From Aspidiotus rigidus (lineage: Eukaryota; Arthropoda; Insecta; Hemiptera; Diaspididae), in assembly GCA_035079385.1 (NCBI GenBank), contig JAVHKY010000035.1, forward strand, positions 1,116,001 through 1,180,000: a stretch of 64,000 nucleotides of DNA, in the 5' to 3' direction. A program made the position numbers and the translations under genes. Shown here piece by piece: positions 1-14,138 of this stretch (the stretch's first letter is position 1; the number at the start of each line of letters is the position of its first letter). The notes under the pieces were generated by a model, which saw only the letters and a list, made by a program, of their open reading frames with translations, made no database searches and had not been told where the DNA came from.

Positions 1-540
1 GTCATTACTTGATCCAACACTCTAAGTAGACTACCACGAGGGAGAAAGAGGGCGCAGGCCCTCCCCGAGCAAGTTCAATCAACTGTTTTCATCTTCTTCT
101 ACACCGATGATCTCCAAGGAACAACACTAGAGTTTTGTGGAACCATGCCGACCCCCTCAACTTTAAGAATTATGAAACGTGATCTTTATTTCAAGTGACT
201 TAGGAGAAAGGCGTTTCTATTTGTGCTTTCAGAGGTACATTTCTAAGAATATATTCGTGTATTGGATTAGGATCTTCTCCACAAAAAATTTCATGTTTTT
301 TCGCGGGATGTACAATACTCAAAATTCACTATTCGCGGGTAGAGGTCCCGCTAGAAGCGCTACTTAATTGTTCTGCGAAAAAAGTGATCATGGTGTTTTC
401 TACCATAACACAACATACAAATAAAATCGTAATTTCGTCGTTTCAAATGGGTGTGATTTTTCGGCCCATAAGGAAATTATAAATTCACGGAAAAAAAGCA
501 GTGTATTCACAGAATATTTATAGTTTGACAGGGAAAATAA
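1..540. other. No gene seen
   Basis: AT-rich DNA with only short unsupported open frames. I see no motif, repeat or splice-bounded exon that I can defend here. Confidence 0.5.
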
Positions 541-657
541 AAATTTCACGAAATAATAAAAATTGTTACGAAACGGAAAGACAAATAAACGTGATATAAA
601 TAAATGTAACGTAAAAAAAAAAAAAAAACGGGATCGAAATACAAGTTGAACATAATT

Positions 658-1260
658 TTAAAAAGTGTCACAATGAATTTGCGCACGGAAAATGCTCTGC
701 ATTTGCATATTCCATTCCATTCCGTTTCCATCTTCTTCTTCATGAATGTGGCTACAAATGTAGACACTTGGTTCCATGCTTCCTTGGGAACTTAGCATGG
801 TGGCTACCAGACTACTCGGAGGAAACGCTTCATCGACCTCAATCTCTTGCAGTGACCGACTAAGCTTACCCCACTCACGCCTCAACGCCTCACACTCAAA
901 TGAGCTGTGTGTGGTCTATCATCCCGCCCTTGATCACAATGCAAATATGTTACCTGCTATACTTTCTTAAACTTTTCTCGTCCATTTTCGTGACTCAATC
1001 TGAGCAATTCTCACTTTCCTTCTCACGAATAAGGAGCGCCTGGTCTCCTTTTTGACCCATAAAGGCTGCTGATCAGTCGTCGTTCTCTTGTTTGCTTTGA
1101 ACACCACCGCTCTCTCCTCAGCAAGAAGCTCAGTTGCTGATGAACGTGCTAATATGCGGAGATCATCCGTAGAGATAGTGTAGCAGGCAATCAGCACAAC
1201 TCTTCCTTTGTTCTTTTCCATCTCTTTTCTTCTGTACGCTATCTTCATGGAGTGAGCCCA
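658..1260 (-). pseudogene. R1-clade LINE remnant (C-terminal end of reverse transcriptase ORF)
   Basis: Two minus-strand open frames (1248 to 967, then 885 to 658) read as consecutive pieces of the region after the reverse transcriptase domain of R1-type non-LTR retrotransposons. The first has the pattern around STDDLRILA and ELLAEERAVVFK. The second has a HSSFECEALRREW block, which resembles the C-terminal 'FEC..W...R' motif, followed by SSLVATMLSS. The two pieces are joined across stop codons near 960 to 890. No 5' part, endonuclease or poly-A tail is visible, so this is a dead 3'-terminal fragment. The family call rests on remembered motif layout, not on a search. Another R1/R2/LOA-related clade is possible. 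Confidence 0.55.
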
Positions 1261-4200
1261 TACTAGGCCAAATGTGAGAAAATACAGTCTCTCAGAGTTT
1301 ATTAAACAAGACTGGTTTCCTCTTGGGTCAGGAATACATCATCAGATAGTGAAAGTACAAAGACTGAATTAAACGTGTGCGAACGGTAAGGAAGGAGGTC
1401 TGGAAAGAATGACGTTATCATCGGATAAATTATTGTGAAACTTGAAGATAAATGGATGCGCACAAACAAGACGAGTACCATTTAGGAAGCTTCTGTTAGT
1501 GACAGAAGCCACAACAATTTCAACCTTCTCTGGACGATCTTAAAGGCGGCCTTTCATGGCGTTATCGATTAAGTTGAACTTGATGGAGGTAAAATCGTGG
1601 CTACTTTCGATACAAAATTATGTCTCGCCTGTTTGAGGAATCCCTCCAACTGGAAAAAACTGGTCACTTGATATTCATTTGAAAATACGTCATTATCTTT
1701 TCTTTTTCCGCGCACACAGGTGTCCGGGATATTCAATTTAAAATACGTTATTTCCATTGATTTTTTCGCGCGCATACGTTCTGTTGAAACCTGTTATTCA
1801 TTCCGTGCAGTTTTATATTCCCCGTTTCAAATTGTCTGGGAGAACAATACTAGTTGCCCTTTCAATTTTATTTCAGATGAATGTAATTTTAGATTTTTCG
1901 GATGACTTTTTTCACTTCATCACTTTTTTTGCAAGCTCCCTCAAATTGCCATCATGGTAAATCGAGAGGGCACCTCCTCTGTCTTCATTCCCGAATAAGT
2001 TTCAATTTAAGAGTGAAGATAAAAAAAATAATGGTTATTGTGGATTTCAGAGACGTTGCATTTAGGTGAAAGATATAAGAAAAAATTATTTGGTGGATAC
2101 TGATATTTTTTCCCCCTAGACAAGAATCGAAGAAAAAATATAGAGAAACAGCGTTATAATGCAGGGAAGAGAGCTATTCTCTATTTCATCAGATGTGCTT
2201 GAATTGAGGTGAGCAAGTAGCCCGTTTTACAGAGGAAACACTTTTGATTTTGATGATCGAAGATCAAATTTTTCAAAAAGTTCAAATTTTTTTAAGAACT
2301 GCTATTGTCCTTAGGAAGAAGGAACTTTCAAAATTTTTAAACTAGGTCGGTAGCTCGAACCTCTTCGGAGCCACATTTTGCTCGACGGTCAGATTTTTCC
2401 CGAATTCCTTTTTTTCTAAATACGACTCTCGAGTCCGGTAAACATTGTGCCCAAGTGAAAGTGGAAACTAGGCTTTGAATGGGGATTGCCAAAGCAGTTT
2501 CTCCCACTTGAAGCTCGAGCGAGAACGAAGGAAATCAACAGGGAGGTTCAAGTGAAGTTTTTCTCAGAGCTCCAGAAGAGAAACAAATTGTTTATCGAGT
2601 GACATCAGCAACAAAAAATGGGGTTTTTTCTCACTCCTCTTAAATGCTTCCGACTTGCGATTCCGGAATAAAACAAGGACCGACCTTCTAATAACGACTG
2701 TTATATTTTTTGAATATGATTTAAGGTGACAATATTGCCCAAAAAATTTAACGTCCATGTGCAATGACTGATTCCCAGAGTGAAGGTTGCAGTTCCTTAT
2801 AATTTATGGCCCACCATATAAATCGAACTAATATTTTCTCGATGCCCCGCAGCCTCTTATATAGATTGAGAGTTCTTCGGACATTATTACGTCTCCTCCA
2901 CGAACTGAATGAGATCGATGAATTATACATGCAAGAGTAACACTTCATCATTACTATCGTCATTCAACACTTTCGCTTTTAATATGATCTTTTTATTGAA
3001 CGACTGCTTAATGTACGATATCATGCGGTGTATTTGAGTGCCTATTATCAACAATATTGTACCTACACGAGTACTTTGCATAGATTGGTATCTACAAAAT
3101 ACAAATAACCGCATTCGCCGCATCTCACCGTACGAGCGTCTTACGGTACTATACGGCATAAGTTACATGAATATAACTTACCGGCACGAGTATTTGCACC
3201 AGTAATTTCATCTAAATAATGTGCTCCCTTATAAGTGTGTTCAAGACCTGAAATAACTTCCAGTTCGTAGAGATTTCATTCCAAACTTGACTCATTGACG
3301 TAAGAACAAAATTTCATTTAAATAACAGTTAATTGCCCTGCAGGCTGTGTTGAATAATAACTAGTTCAAATACGATCTGGAAGAAGTCGTCGCCTCCGTA
3401 CAGGTAATGAAAATATTTTTTATTTTCCGTTTTTTCTATGTGACATCTGTACAGGAGCCTCGTACAGTCACACAATCCTTACAAACCTTCAATCTACTCA
3501 AATTTTTTTTTACGTCTACGTAATAACCTTAAAAATCAATAACTTCTCATGATCTCACGAGTCACGAAGCCGACACGAGTAAATAAAATACGTCCATAGG
3601 TGTCTACGTAGGTTTGAAAAGCTTTCGTGAGTTGGGTAATAATTTCCTACTTTCGAGATACTCTCAAATTGAGAAAAAAAACTAATTCTTAGATGCGGTT
3701 GGGTTTTGAAAATGGAAGAAGAAGAGGTGAAATAGACGATCTAATAAATTGTGTCACCTAGTCCACCCTGAATGACTTTTTGCAGATGATTTCAGTGGCT
3801 CGCTTGCATCTACAAATCTCACATGAGCCGTACATCTACTCCAACTCACTCTCAGGCCTGGGATCGTGAATTTCGTTTTTATAGTAAAAAATGTTCTCTT
3901 ATATTCCATGAATATCACTTACATCTTCCCTCTTCCCCCAACTCCTCCATAATCTCAGATGAGCCTCAAATCTCCACTAAATTATTGGCTAAATCCGAAT
4001 TGCGGCCAAATATGACATCCCGATTGCGGCCACAGAAATGGAATTGAACATTTGAACTTCAGCCCCTGCAAAAGAAAGACACATACCACTCTTTTAACTT
4101 GGAATGACTCAAGGTTCTTAATTTTCCTGATTGCTTACAACAGTCCGACAAAAAGGTTGAAGCAGGTCACACCATCGATTCGGTTCTGCAACCCAATCAC

Positions 4201-5980
4201 CCCCGTGTTCCGGAGAGAAGGTTGTTACAAAACGTAATCTCCATCGCATGCAAAAGGAAAGCGACCGACGACTTATCGCGTAAATTTTTACCTAAGAAAT
4301 TGTAATTATGTTGATGCACAATAAGTAATGTAATCGGTCACGATATACTAGTTTTAATTTTGTGGGACACAATTTGGTTGTCTCGTTAATTTTTTTGGGC
4401 TGCAATTTGGATGAAAATTATAGTTTGGGCCGCAATTTGGCTGCACCGAATTTATTAGCCTTACCTTCGATCACAAATCCTCCCCAAGACCACTGGATGC
4501 AACAGAATTTGCTTTTTTACATTTAGCCTTTGGTGCCAGCTGCGCATCAGCCAGGCTAGTGTTCCTCCTCTGCGATTTCGTTCATTGTCGCTCACCACCC
4601 ACTGTCTACAACCCAATCTCCCAAACTCCCCATCTTTCTCCTCTTCCTTCGCTTCTAAAAGTCACTACTTTTTCATTAGAATCCCATATGGACTACAATC
4701 TTACCATCTACTTCTGATCGAATTAGAGTTGAGGGCAAAATTTCAGGAATGCTAAGACATTCAAGTTTCAGAAACCTTAAAAAATTATTTCTATTGATAT
4801 CTACATCTCGTGGGTGACTTTTGACTTCATTCTCACAGACCAATCTTCAGAAAAGCGCCAGCTCTGGTTCCGAGCTTCAAAAAAAATTAGTTCAAGAGAA
4901 TGAGCTTTATGGACCAGGCACACAATTAAAACTATCAATTAAAAAATCCCGTCTCTATTAATTTTAGAATAGTATCTTCAGACGTCTCTTATAAAATTCT
5001 AATCAGTAAATTCGATGGATTTTAAACTACACCGAACGAAATTACCGGTATTTTATCGTATTGATGACCTTTTGAGAGTACGACCATGACTGTTTTGTAA
5101 CACAGAAATACAGGTCTGCAGATTTAACCTAGTGACATTATGACCGAAGAAGTAGCGAATTTCAAACGGTAAAATATTCATTGTCATCGTTCCCATTTTT
5201 ATGTTTATATATTTTGAACTGCAGTAAATTTTCAAAATACAAAAATTTTCCTCGAAATGAGCAGACATTGACAACAATATTGTAAGTACAAATATTCTGT
5301 AAAATATACATATATATTTTTAATTATTTATTAACGAGCCATGCGAGAGTTATTAGCACAAAATATTACATGACACAAATAAACTTTAGGAACCTTTTTC
5401 ATATTAATTTTCCTCAATAACATGTTCAAAATCAAACTGAATCAAACTGTTGAACTAATAACCCCGTTGAGTAGTCAAAAGCTCGTTGAAATAAATAAAT
5501 AAAGAAAAAAGAATTCAGGAATGAACATGAATTATTGAAAGTATTTTAGAAGTATTTTCGACACTGAATATTTTTCATTTTCCGATATTATCCTCTCACC
5601 ATTGTGCAATATGTATGTTTAGTTCCCGCGCTCCATTGCGAGAGGCAAGTGTACCTTCTCGTGCATTAAAATTATTCAGCGTTGCAACAATTGTCGTAAC
5701 TAAATATGAGTATTGCACAATAATGAGAGGTAAAATTTAAAAATGTCAAATGTCATTGCATTCATCGATGGTTCATGTTCGTTGCACAAATTTGAAATTG
5801 ATCCATGTGTAGAATTACAAAATACAAATGACGTGAAAAATAGAAGGGAGTTCGATGTTTCAGACTTGTTACTTAGTGTGAAGCGTGTAAGTGAAGGTAC
5901 GTTATAGATAATACGGTTTTGAAGCGTAGAACATGAGAAAAGATGACTGACTGTCAAATTATCTGTCAGTCATTGCTTGC
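1261..5980. other. Non-coding AT-rich stretch
   Basis: About 4.7 kb with only short unsupported frames. A small hairpin (arms GCTTCTGT and ACAGAAGC, 5-nt loop) lies at 1489-1509. The word GCGGCCAAAT/GCAATTTGG recurs loosely around 4000-4440. I recognise no exon, RNA gene or complete mobile element. Confidence 0.45.
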
Positions 5981-5984
5981 AGGA

Positions 5985-7240
5985 GGGGACAGGGAGACCG
6001 AGGAGGAGATCGATGGTGAATCCTAAGGCGGGATAGAATGACGGGAGTCTCTGTTTGAGGAGCCTCGAGAAGTAAGTCAACTTTTAAGTGTTCTGCGGTT
6101 GGTTTTTTCATATGCGACGCCAAGAATCTAAAATTGGGGAACGATAATAGTTTTCAAGGTCGTTGGATGGTGAAAGTGTGGGGAGGTAGGATAGTGGAGT
6201 TTTTGGCTGCGCGATCAATTTGTTCACGTTGGATATGCAGCCGATGTGATTCGAAATCCAAATAAAGGTTATTGATGATTAAAATGGAGAATGATGTGAA
6301 TGCGTTGTGTGGTGAGGATAAGAGAGAGAGGAAAGTGAGTCAGATAGTAAAATGTAGTTCAATCTGAAAGGGCAATGGATAAGTTGTGAGAGATAGGCGT
6401 GAATAGCGCTCGTTTCAGTAGCGAATACAGAACCGTTTTTTAAGCGGATATTCGTAAATGAGTCATGAACTGAATATACCTAACTTTTTTTCTTTTCTAT
6501 TTTGGATTTGAGCAATTCCGCGATAATTTCAGAGATTAGTCATCGGTGAAGGGTGTTACTTTGTTTTGGAACTTTTTCAAGGAGAATGAATAGCCACGGG
6601 TGAGTGAATAATTTGATGGGAAGGAGGGGTTTGAGTTTAGGCAGATAGATGAGGTGTGATTCAAGAAAATGGAGGAAAATTGTCGGTGTAGGTAGTTTAA
6701 GATGAGAACTAGAAGAAGTTGGCAATTAACGTTAGTGAGCGGTCTGTTGCTTCAGCCTAGAGGCTGAGGTGAGTTCAAATATGGAATCCTTCGAGGACCA
6801 TTCTGAGATCTGATGATGATTGGACAGTGCTTAGTAATTTAAGATTAGATTCACTGGATTGGGTGCAGTTTGGGGCACCGTAGTCTAGTCGGAGAAGTAG
6901 TTTCCGATTGCATGCTGGCCTGGAGTAAGGTAGGTATTTGAGAATGTCACTGACATTTGAGCATTTTGCATAGAAGGATTTTATTTGAGGAATCCAAGGG
7001 AGAGGAGTGAACGGGATAAGGGGATAGATGACGAGTCATGTTTTACTAGAGGGTAGTCGAAAGCAAAGGTCTGAAGCCACCGAAGAGATTTTATACGAAG
7101 TTTGTTGAAGCAGTCGCGATGTTCTGTGAGGGTTTGATGACGAGAGAGAGATAGAGTAACCGTCAACGAGAAAGCATTGCGTAAGGAGAAAAGAGAGACG
7201 TATGGTGGTGTCATTGATAGCTAAACTGGTACCTTCCACC
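5985..7240 (-). mobile_element. Ancient I/Jockey-like LINE remnant with RNase H
   Basis: Read on the minus strand and across many frameshifts, this stretch follows the order of the region downstream of the reverse transcriptase in I/Jockey-like elements. First comes a block with NRKLLLRLDYGAPKLHPI (about 6930 to 6840), which resembles the 'LDYG...' linker. A block with HPWLFILLEKVPKQ follows near 6600. Then comes an RNase H-like segment (about 6480 to 6270) with LKNGSVFATETSAIHAYLSQ followed by an ILLSDSLSSLSL motif. There is no intact frame. A similar RNase H tail occurs at 45.2-46.0 kb, so more than one copy of this type is present. The class call is inferred from motif order. Confidence 0.5.
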
Positions 7241-8854
7241 GATTTCTCTTCAAGAAATGAGCTACAATTTGAAAAAAGTTAAAATCCTGACGACGTGATA
7301 TAATTGCTTCTTACACAACAATGTGTAAATAATGACAATTTGGCTGGCTCCACTGTACCTATAACTAAAATTGTATCGAAAAGAAATTTACAAATTTGCC
7401 CGCAAAAGTATAAAATTCTACTCAAGAATTCATTATTTTTTTACGTCTTTAAATCCTTCCATTAGTAACACTTGTAGACGAGATCAAAAACTACAACCTT
7501 TCACTAAATACGAAATTAGAACTGTACTTAATTGATGTATTTAATTTCTGCCTACAAACAAAAAAAAATAATAATATAGAAACCAGCAATAAAAATGACT
7601 TTATGAAATAAGGAACTTTGGTTGACTATATTTGAGTTTTTAGTAACTTATTAGATATACAATTTTTAAAACGACTAATAAAATAAGTAGATAAAACGGA
7701 GGGCCTTGATGGGGGTACCTTACGTATAGGTAAGTAATCAATTGTACCGGGAAGTGTAATAATGTTGCTCTTTTTTTTCTTTACCGTTGCTTTCAGCCAA
7801 CCCACAATTTGCACGATCGCCCAAATAGACTAGATAATAAAACGACCATTGATTCCATACTGGATTGTTAACTTAATTACGTACCACGAACAAAATATCC
7901 TGGTTACCACGTTTAAATTATTCCGTTTTAGGAAGTGAATTTGACCGTAAGCAGCGAATGAAGAGTTGCGATGAAAAAACACACAAATTAAATACCGCCT
8001 TGTCCTCCTCCTTTCACGTACAACTCAAAGTTCGAAATTATTCAAGCCACCTTTTCAATAATCTGACTGCTATTCGATGATCAGAATTCTTCAAAGTCCT
8101 CCGCCCGATGCATAAACTTTTCTCTATTCTTCAAGTATTTGTGCATATTTCGAACCCACAATTTACCTCCTACCCCCTGACTAAATGGTCGAAATTTTGA
8201 TGGCCTCCTCTTCTCATAGATTTCTCGAGGGTCGAAATTCTTACATTTCTCCTTCCTGACTCATATTCTATAGGTACAGCTCGATAGTCGGAATAAGTTC
8301 TTAAAGTAAGTCAAAGCGGCGACCGCCTCTCTCAAAACCACAATTGTTCGGAAGGGTAGAGGACGCCGACGGCGGACATCGTTCCCAGATTTTCCTATTA
8401 TACGTGTTTCTATAAAAATATACATTCTCTGAATACAGGAAAAGCAATGAATTCCAACAAATTAAGCAAATCCCATTCATACGATCACAATCCGTAAAAA
8501 CTGATGGTCAATTTACCGTACTGTAATCTTGTGGTCAGCAAAATCACCTTTCCTTTCGTTCCTCGTTGTGCATTGAGAGCGATTTTTTTTTTTTGGTTTC
8601 TTTCGACGTCGTCATTACAATTATATTTTTCCAATCGTTGCTCGCCTTACGCCCGGTTACACACGTGAATTAAAAATGGTCAATAGAGCTAAAAAACTTT
8701 TCGCGAAACGAAACACGCAAAATGCGTATGTGCGGTGAAACTTTACGCTACCTCAGACACCGACTATAATTTATTAAATTTCCGGAATCGTGCTTCTATG
8801 CCTGTACGTATTTCATATTATCTAACCTTCATTACTGTCTTATCGTTTGTTTAG
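7241..8854. other. Upstream region of the cuticle gene
   Basis: No coding exon recognised. A polypyrimidine tract ending in tttgtttag at 8846-8854 looks like a splice acceptor. The gene starting at 8866 therefore probably has a non-coding first exon somewhere in or before this stretch. I could not place its promoter. Confidence 0.4.
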
Positions 8855-8865
8855 ATTTGTTCAGA

Positions 8866-10661
8866 ATGCTGGAAAGGAAAACGAGTGTTTTATCATCGTT
8901 GGTGGTTCTGTTGGCGATCGTCTTCGTCACGAATGCCAGCGAAGAGGAGTACCAAAGAGACATTAGACAATCACCCGTTTTCTTTCAGCCCAGGCCCGGG
9001 CCACCTCCAAAGGGTCAATCCTTTCAAAATGGTTTAGTTCCTAAGTTCGTCGGCTTCGGTGGCGCACCGCCTCAAGGCTTCAGACCTGCGCCTCCTCAAG
9101 TCGACGAAGAAGAAGAGGAAGAGGAGATAGAGAAAAATTCGATCGCGCCTTCTCCGTCGACGCCACCGCAACAACAGGTTCTGCACTTTAGACAATCTCA
9201 TGGACCACCACAACAGCAGGTAATACGCCGGAAGGTTTTTAAAACTATCGAGTCAAAAGCTTTACGTTAATAGAAATTCTCTTGCAGGTTTTACAGTTTC
9301 GTCCAACCTCGCCTTTACCGCCTTTAGCACCACAACAGCCAATCGCTTCCGCGCAGAATTTCCAACCGCAGCAAGCGGTGGTACTGAAGGAGCGCCCAAG
9401 TCCACAAGAATTCCAAAACTACAGAAGACCGCAGAATATCAATAAGAATCAACTAGGCCCTCAAAATCTTTCGGTGAGTGTGGTAGATCAGCATGGAAAA
9501 AGTTTACAACTTCATTACTATCGACCTCCGAAATCGATTTGGATCTTGACGGCTCTGTGTCAATAGGTAGATAGAGGACAAAAAATTTAAGAGATTATTG
9601 ACGTCGGAGGGTTAAAATCTGGGGGGGGAGGGTGAAGCTGAAGGTTCAAGACCATGGCAAGTCTGAAGGACCTTTCCCCGCCCGTTTTTTTACATTTTCT
9701 TTGATACTCTACAGATTTTTCGTTTTTTTTCTTGGGGATCTGCGTCTAGAACATAAAGATTTGAGATTTACTCTCAAATACAGGGGAAAATATGGAGATG
9801 GTTGAGGTACCTAATTCAGAACCATATAGGAAACGAGAAGTTATGATTGATGTTCCTGAGTCATACTAGGATGTAACGACCCTGAATGTTTTCAGGAAGA
9901 AGAATTGGAAGACAAAGAAGAACCCGACAGACTGACCGAACTTTTACCTCAATCGAAATTCAGTTGCAATGGAAAGAAAACAGGTTATTACGCCGACGAC
10001 GGACTAAACTGTGAAGTTTTCCACTATTGTCAAGACAATGCTAGACACTCGTGGATATGTCCAGAAGGATTTTCATTCCACCAGGTTTGTGACTTCCTGC
10101 CTGATAAAACTAAAATTATTCTAAAATATCATAAATTACATCTCCTTATTCCAGGTTCACCTCATCTGTATGCCTCCGAGTAGCGATAACATATGTCAGC
10201 AATCATCGCAATTCCACTTTGTAAACGACTTTCTCTACAGACCAGTCAACATCGAAGAAGCGCAAACCAGACCAAATGTAACTCTTCGTTACGCCGATCG
10301 TTACTACCCTGAAAACTATTACGAAGCAGGAAACGGCGCCGATGAAGAAACTGGCGAAAATGTGCGACACTTTCAGCAACGTCCACCACCCCCACAAGCG
10401 CAACATGTGACACCTAGTCGTCCGAGGCCAGTCCAAGCTTCGCCTTCGCCGCAGCCTTTCCAACCAAGTCTGAGACCATTGGCTCAACTGCCTCAACACT
10501 TTAGCAGACAACCAACGCCCCAGCCGGGTTACAACAATCAAGCTTTTCATTCACCGGAAGAGGTGAATATTCCTTTACAAAGTAGAAGGCCGATCATAGC
10601 CGGTGGCGGTCCAGCCCGAGGTCCAATCCCAACCCAAAGTTCTTTCGATTTTGAAAATTAA
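8866..10661 (+). CDS. CPAP1-type cuticular protein with one chitin-binding (CBM14) domain
   Basis: This is a secreted cuticle protein expected to bind chitin in the extracellular matrix. Exons are 8866-9219, 9288-9473, 9896-10084 and 10155-10661. All junctions are GT-AG and all are phase 0, giving 411 aa. I chose the ATG at 8866 because a signal peptide follows it (hydrophobic SSLVVLLAIVFV, cleaved near NAS). A TTG just upstream is in frame but not a eukaryotic start. Low-complexity Pro/Gln-rich sequence with an acidic Glu run leads to a single peritrophin-A-type domain at about residues 204-257. Its six cysteines are spaced C-14-C-5-C-9-C-12-C-8-C, with the YYADD and HYCQD patches. The Pro/Gln-rich tail runs to the stop. 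A single domain defines the insect CPAP1 group. I cannot tell which member this is. Confidence 0.88.
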
Positions 10662-11183
10662 TTAGTTACTAGATAGTCTCGCAGTTTTGTTTGGTTTTTT
10701 TTTTTTTTTTTTTGTTTTTTTCCTCCATGTTTTTCAAATACAAGTCTGTGCCACAAGTAACTTGGAAAGAAAAGGATTCTCGGGAGAAAAAAAAGAAGAT
10801 ACTTTCTTTGTATGAAGATTAGCATTTACTATGTACATGTTAAACGTGTGACGTTTAATTATTTTTCGACTTCATCTGTATAATTGATATTTTTTATTTT
10901 TTAAGTATTGCCTGATCTACTTATTGTAAATTTATTACTTATGTTATTTTTAAAAATTTGTTTTTAAAATTTTGAACGTTGTTAATGCAATATCGGTAGC
11001 TTAAGCCTTTTCAGATATTTAATGTACTTGGAGGGCGTCAAAAGGACCCTCGAACTGAAGATTGTTCTTCCGGAAGCTTAAAACAGGTACTCCTCTCACC
11101 TTAAAGATACAAATTGCACTTATGGATACTTGCACGCTGGCTGGCAGAGGTATAAGAGTTCACCTGCAATGATTTCTTTAGTG
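10662..11183. other. 3' flank of the cuticle gene
   Basis: AT-rich sequence with a T-tract at 10698-10714, probably 3' UTR and spacer. AATAAA occurs only at 11515, beyond the MITE, so the transcript end is unresolved. Confidence 0.4.
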
Positions 11184-11437
11184 CAGTGTTGCCATTTCTG
11201 AAATGTCGAATTATGCTAGATTATGCTAAATCAAAAATTTTTTTTGGCAGGGCTCCGCCATAGCACTATTGACACTATCGACACTATCAAAAAATTTGAG
11301 ATGCTAAATTTCTGTCAATTATGCTTGATTTATGCTAAAACTAATCAATTATGCTGATTATGCTAGATTCAAATTTCTCAATAGACAGAGTAGAATTATA
11401 ATAATCTAGCATCGATTACGCTAAAATGGCAACACTG
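11184..11437. mobile_element. hAT-type MITE with 8-bp target duplication
   Basis: The 254-bp element starts CAGTGTTGCCATTT and ends AAATGGCAACACTG, a perfect 14-bp terminal inverted repeat. It is flanked by the direct 8-bp repeat CTTTAGTG (11176-11183 and 11438-11445), the duplication length made by hAT transposases. The interior carries several ATTATGCTA(G/A) words and no coding capacity. It would need a transposase supplied in trans. Confidence 0.88.
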
Positions 11438-11445
11438 CTTTAGTG

Positions 11446-14107
11446 TTAAAAAAAAAGAAAAATGATAGGAATTCGATGTTTGAAAATTTTTGAACTGCTC
11501 GAAAAGAAAAAAAGAATAAAATGATACGTATTAGCTTTAAAAACCGCGAAATATGCAGAGTGGAAATTAAAGGATCTATTTTCAGAATTTTTTAGGCTGG
11601 TTAGGAATGCTGAAACGGTAGCAGTGCGCTAGAACATACATGAGTAGGTACTCTACTGACAAGAGCTACGAGAGGAGTAGTAGTTTCGTTTGTACTATTT
11701 TTATTTTGTGAGAATGGTCAAACCAATGGTTTGTAATTTGGAGTTGGATATACTGTAGTAGGTGAGATCGCACCTGATAATGAGGAGGATTCGGGGATGA
11801 AGGCGTTGTAGTCTTGCGGCTGCTTTGGCGGATTCGTCGAATATTCGTGGTACCAATGATACCATTGACGGAATAGGAGTTGAATTATAGGGTTATAAAG
11901 AGGATGTTCAAGTAGGATTTGATTTTTACAAGTCTCACGTTTTGGCGGACGACGCCCGGCTGCCTTTCTTCAATTTATCCCCCAATAAAACAGGCTCCGT
12001 CTTAAAATTCCAAAACATTTATTGCTCGGATTTTTCATCAATTTGCAATTTGTTATTCCACCCACTCGTTGATAAAATTTTTCTACTCTTCTGAAGAGGC
12101 AAGTTGCTTCCGCTCTCCTTACTTCGCCCATTATGGAAGCGATTAGGAAAAAGTGTGATGATGGAGCAGAAAGAGTTGGATTGATTCCAGGCATTGGAAG
12201 ATGGCTTGGATTCATATTATGGTCAGTGAAAAGTTTATTATAAACTGAATCTACAGAAAGGACACGGGCTAAAAAAGAAAAATGTCTACAAGAAACGATC
12301 CATGGAAATGGTTTTTTCTCAGGAGTGCAAAAAAACCAATGATCAAGATCAATTCTATTGGACATTCTTCCCTTTTCCCCTGTACGTTTCTGCAAGACCT
12401 GCGAATGAAAATATGAAAACTTTGCCAATCGACTGTTTGTCATCATACACCTTCGGCTAGCAGACCAGATGGATAAATGCTATTTCTTATAGACAGCTCG
12501 GGCGTGAGGATTTAGGCCGCCCTAGGCCAAATTTCTTTTACCGTCCATTATGAACACAGGTCGATGCGAAAAGAAAATAATTAATTGTGGGTAATCACTT
12601 TCTTTATGCTGAAAGTTTAATTTTTCCGGCTGCAATGTCGCTCCCACAATTTTGGCTCCCAAGGCAGTTCGGCTGCATTGTCTCTACGTCGCGCCGGGAC
12701 TTTTATAGACTAAGTCGATGATGTCTGTCGGGAAAAACGTAACGTAATTTTTCAACAGGGATATCGAATCTTCTGCAAAGGAGAATTGCTTCAGGAGTCA
12801 AAGGACTAATAGTATGCTGATTGATTTCACCCCAAGTACTTCTCAACCTGCTCATTTGAAGACATTAATATTGAAAACAAAACACACTCATTGAAATGTT
12901 CCACGTTATTTACTCGAACTAATGTTACACAATTTGAAATTAATATAAAGGGGGAATTGAAGGGGCGGTACGGACGAGAACAAAAAAAAAAAAAAAAAAA
13001 AAAACAGAAACAGAAACAGAATAGATTTTACGTTTTTGTAAAAATAACAATTAGAGTAATAAATTATCAGTGGACGAATATAAGTGTATTGATGACAATG
13101 ATAATCATAAATATTTAGGATAATAATACACAATAATAAATATGAAAGAACGAAATAATTTTCAACGACAAAAAAAAAGAAACCAAAAGACATAATATTA
13201 AATATTTTATTCATTATAAAATAAATAAGTTTATTCTATGAGACTAAGCTGAGAGAGGCTACCAAAAAAAAAACAACAACGTGGGTACTTCGAGAGACAA
13301 AGACAGAAAAGTACAAAAATTCAATTTCAACAAAAATTGTTCTGAAAATCTGCATTTTAAGATGACAAAAGAATTTCAAATGCAGTTTAGATACTTATTT
13401 AAAAAAAAACGGGAATTCATCCAACAAAATTTCAAGATCTTCATTTCTTACGATAAGAAATCAAAAATACATTATTTTATACATCTTTCTTTTTTTTTGG
13501 CGTTTCATTTTCACATCTTTATTTCAAAAAGTTATTTTAAAAAATGAGTAAAAGAAAATCCACATTTGAGTATTAGATATGCGCGGCAGAATCAGACAAC
13601 AAACTCGAAAATCGTCAATCAAAAAAGTGAAAAAAAAAAACTACCTTGACATTTTTATTAGGAACTACCGTTAACAAAATATGACGTATATCATCCTTAG
13701 ATGAGTACAAATTAGTTAATAAATATCGAAAGTCAATTCTAGCATATAATATCAACGAATTTTTCTTTTGTCATGTCACTCTGAGATTGAAGACGAACAT
13801 AAATGCCGAATACAAAGTAGGTCTCATTATCGATACTTTTTGGATATTTTCAAAATTTAAAACAAAACCATAAATAAGTAGTACAATTTTCGCTTTATTT
13901 TAAAGTTGCACCTTCCAAATAATACTTATTTGGGGACGATGAAAAAATAATTTGAAACAGGATACTGTATTGCTCTTTTTTATTCAGTCGCAAGAAGATG
14001 CGATAAAAAATTTCGTTTTCTACGTCAATTATCCGTACAGAATAAAAAAACGAAAATATCTTACAACGCATGGTAACACATTTTCACGCCGAATAGGTAA
14101 CACTAAC

Positions 14108-14138
<31 letters not shown>

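Noticed and set aside
11970..12446. 158-codon minus-strand frame
   Set aside because: No recognisable motif, unusual composition, and no splice or neighbour context.
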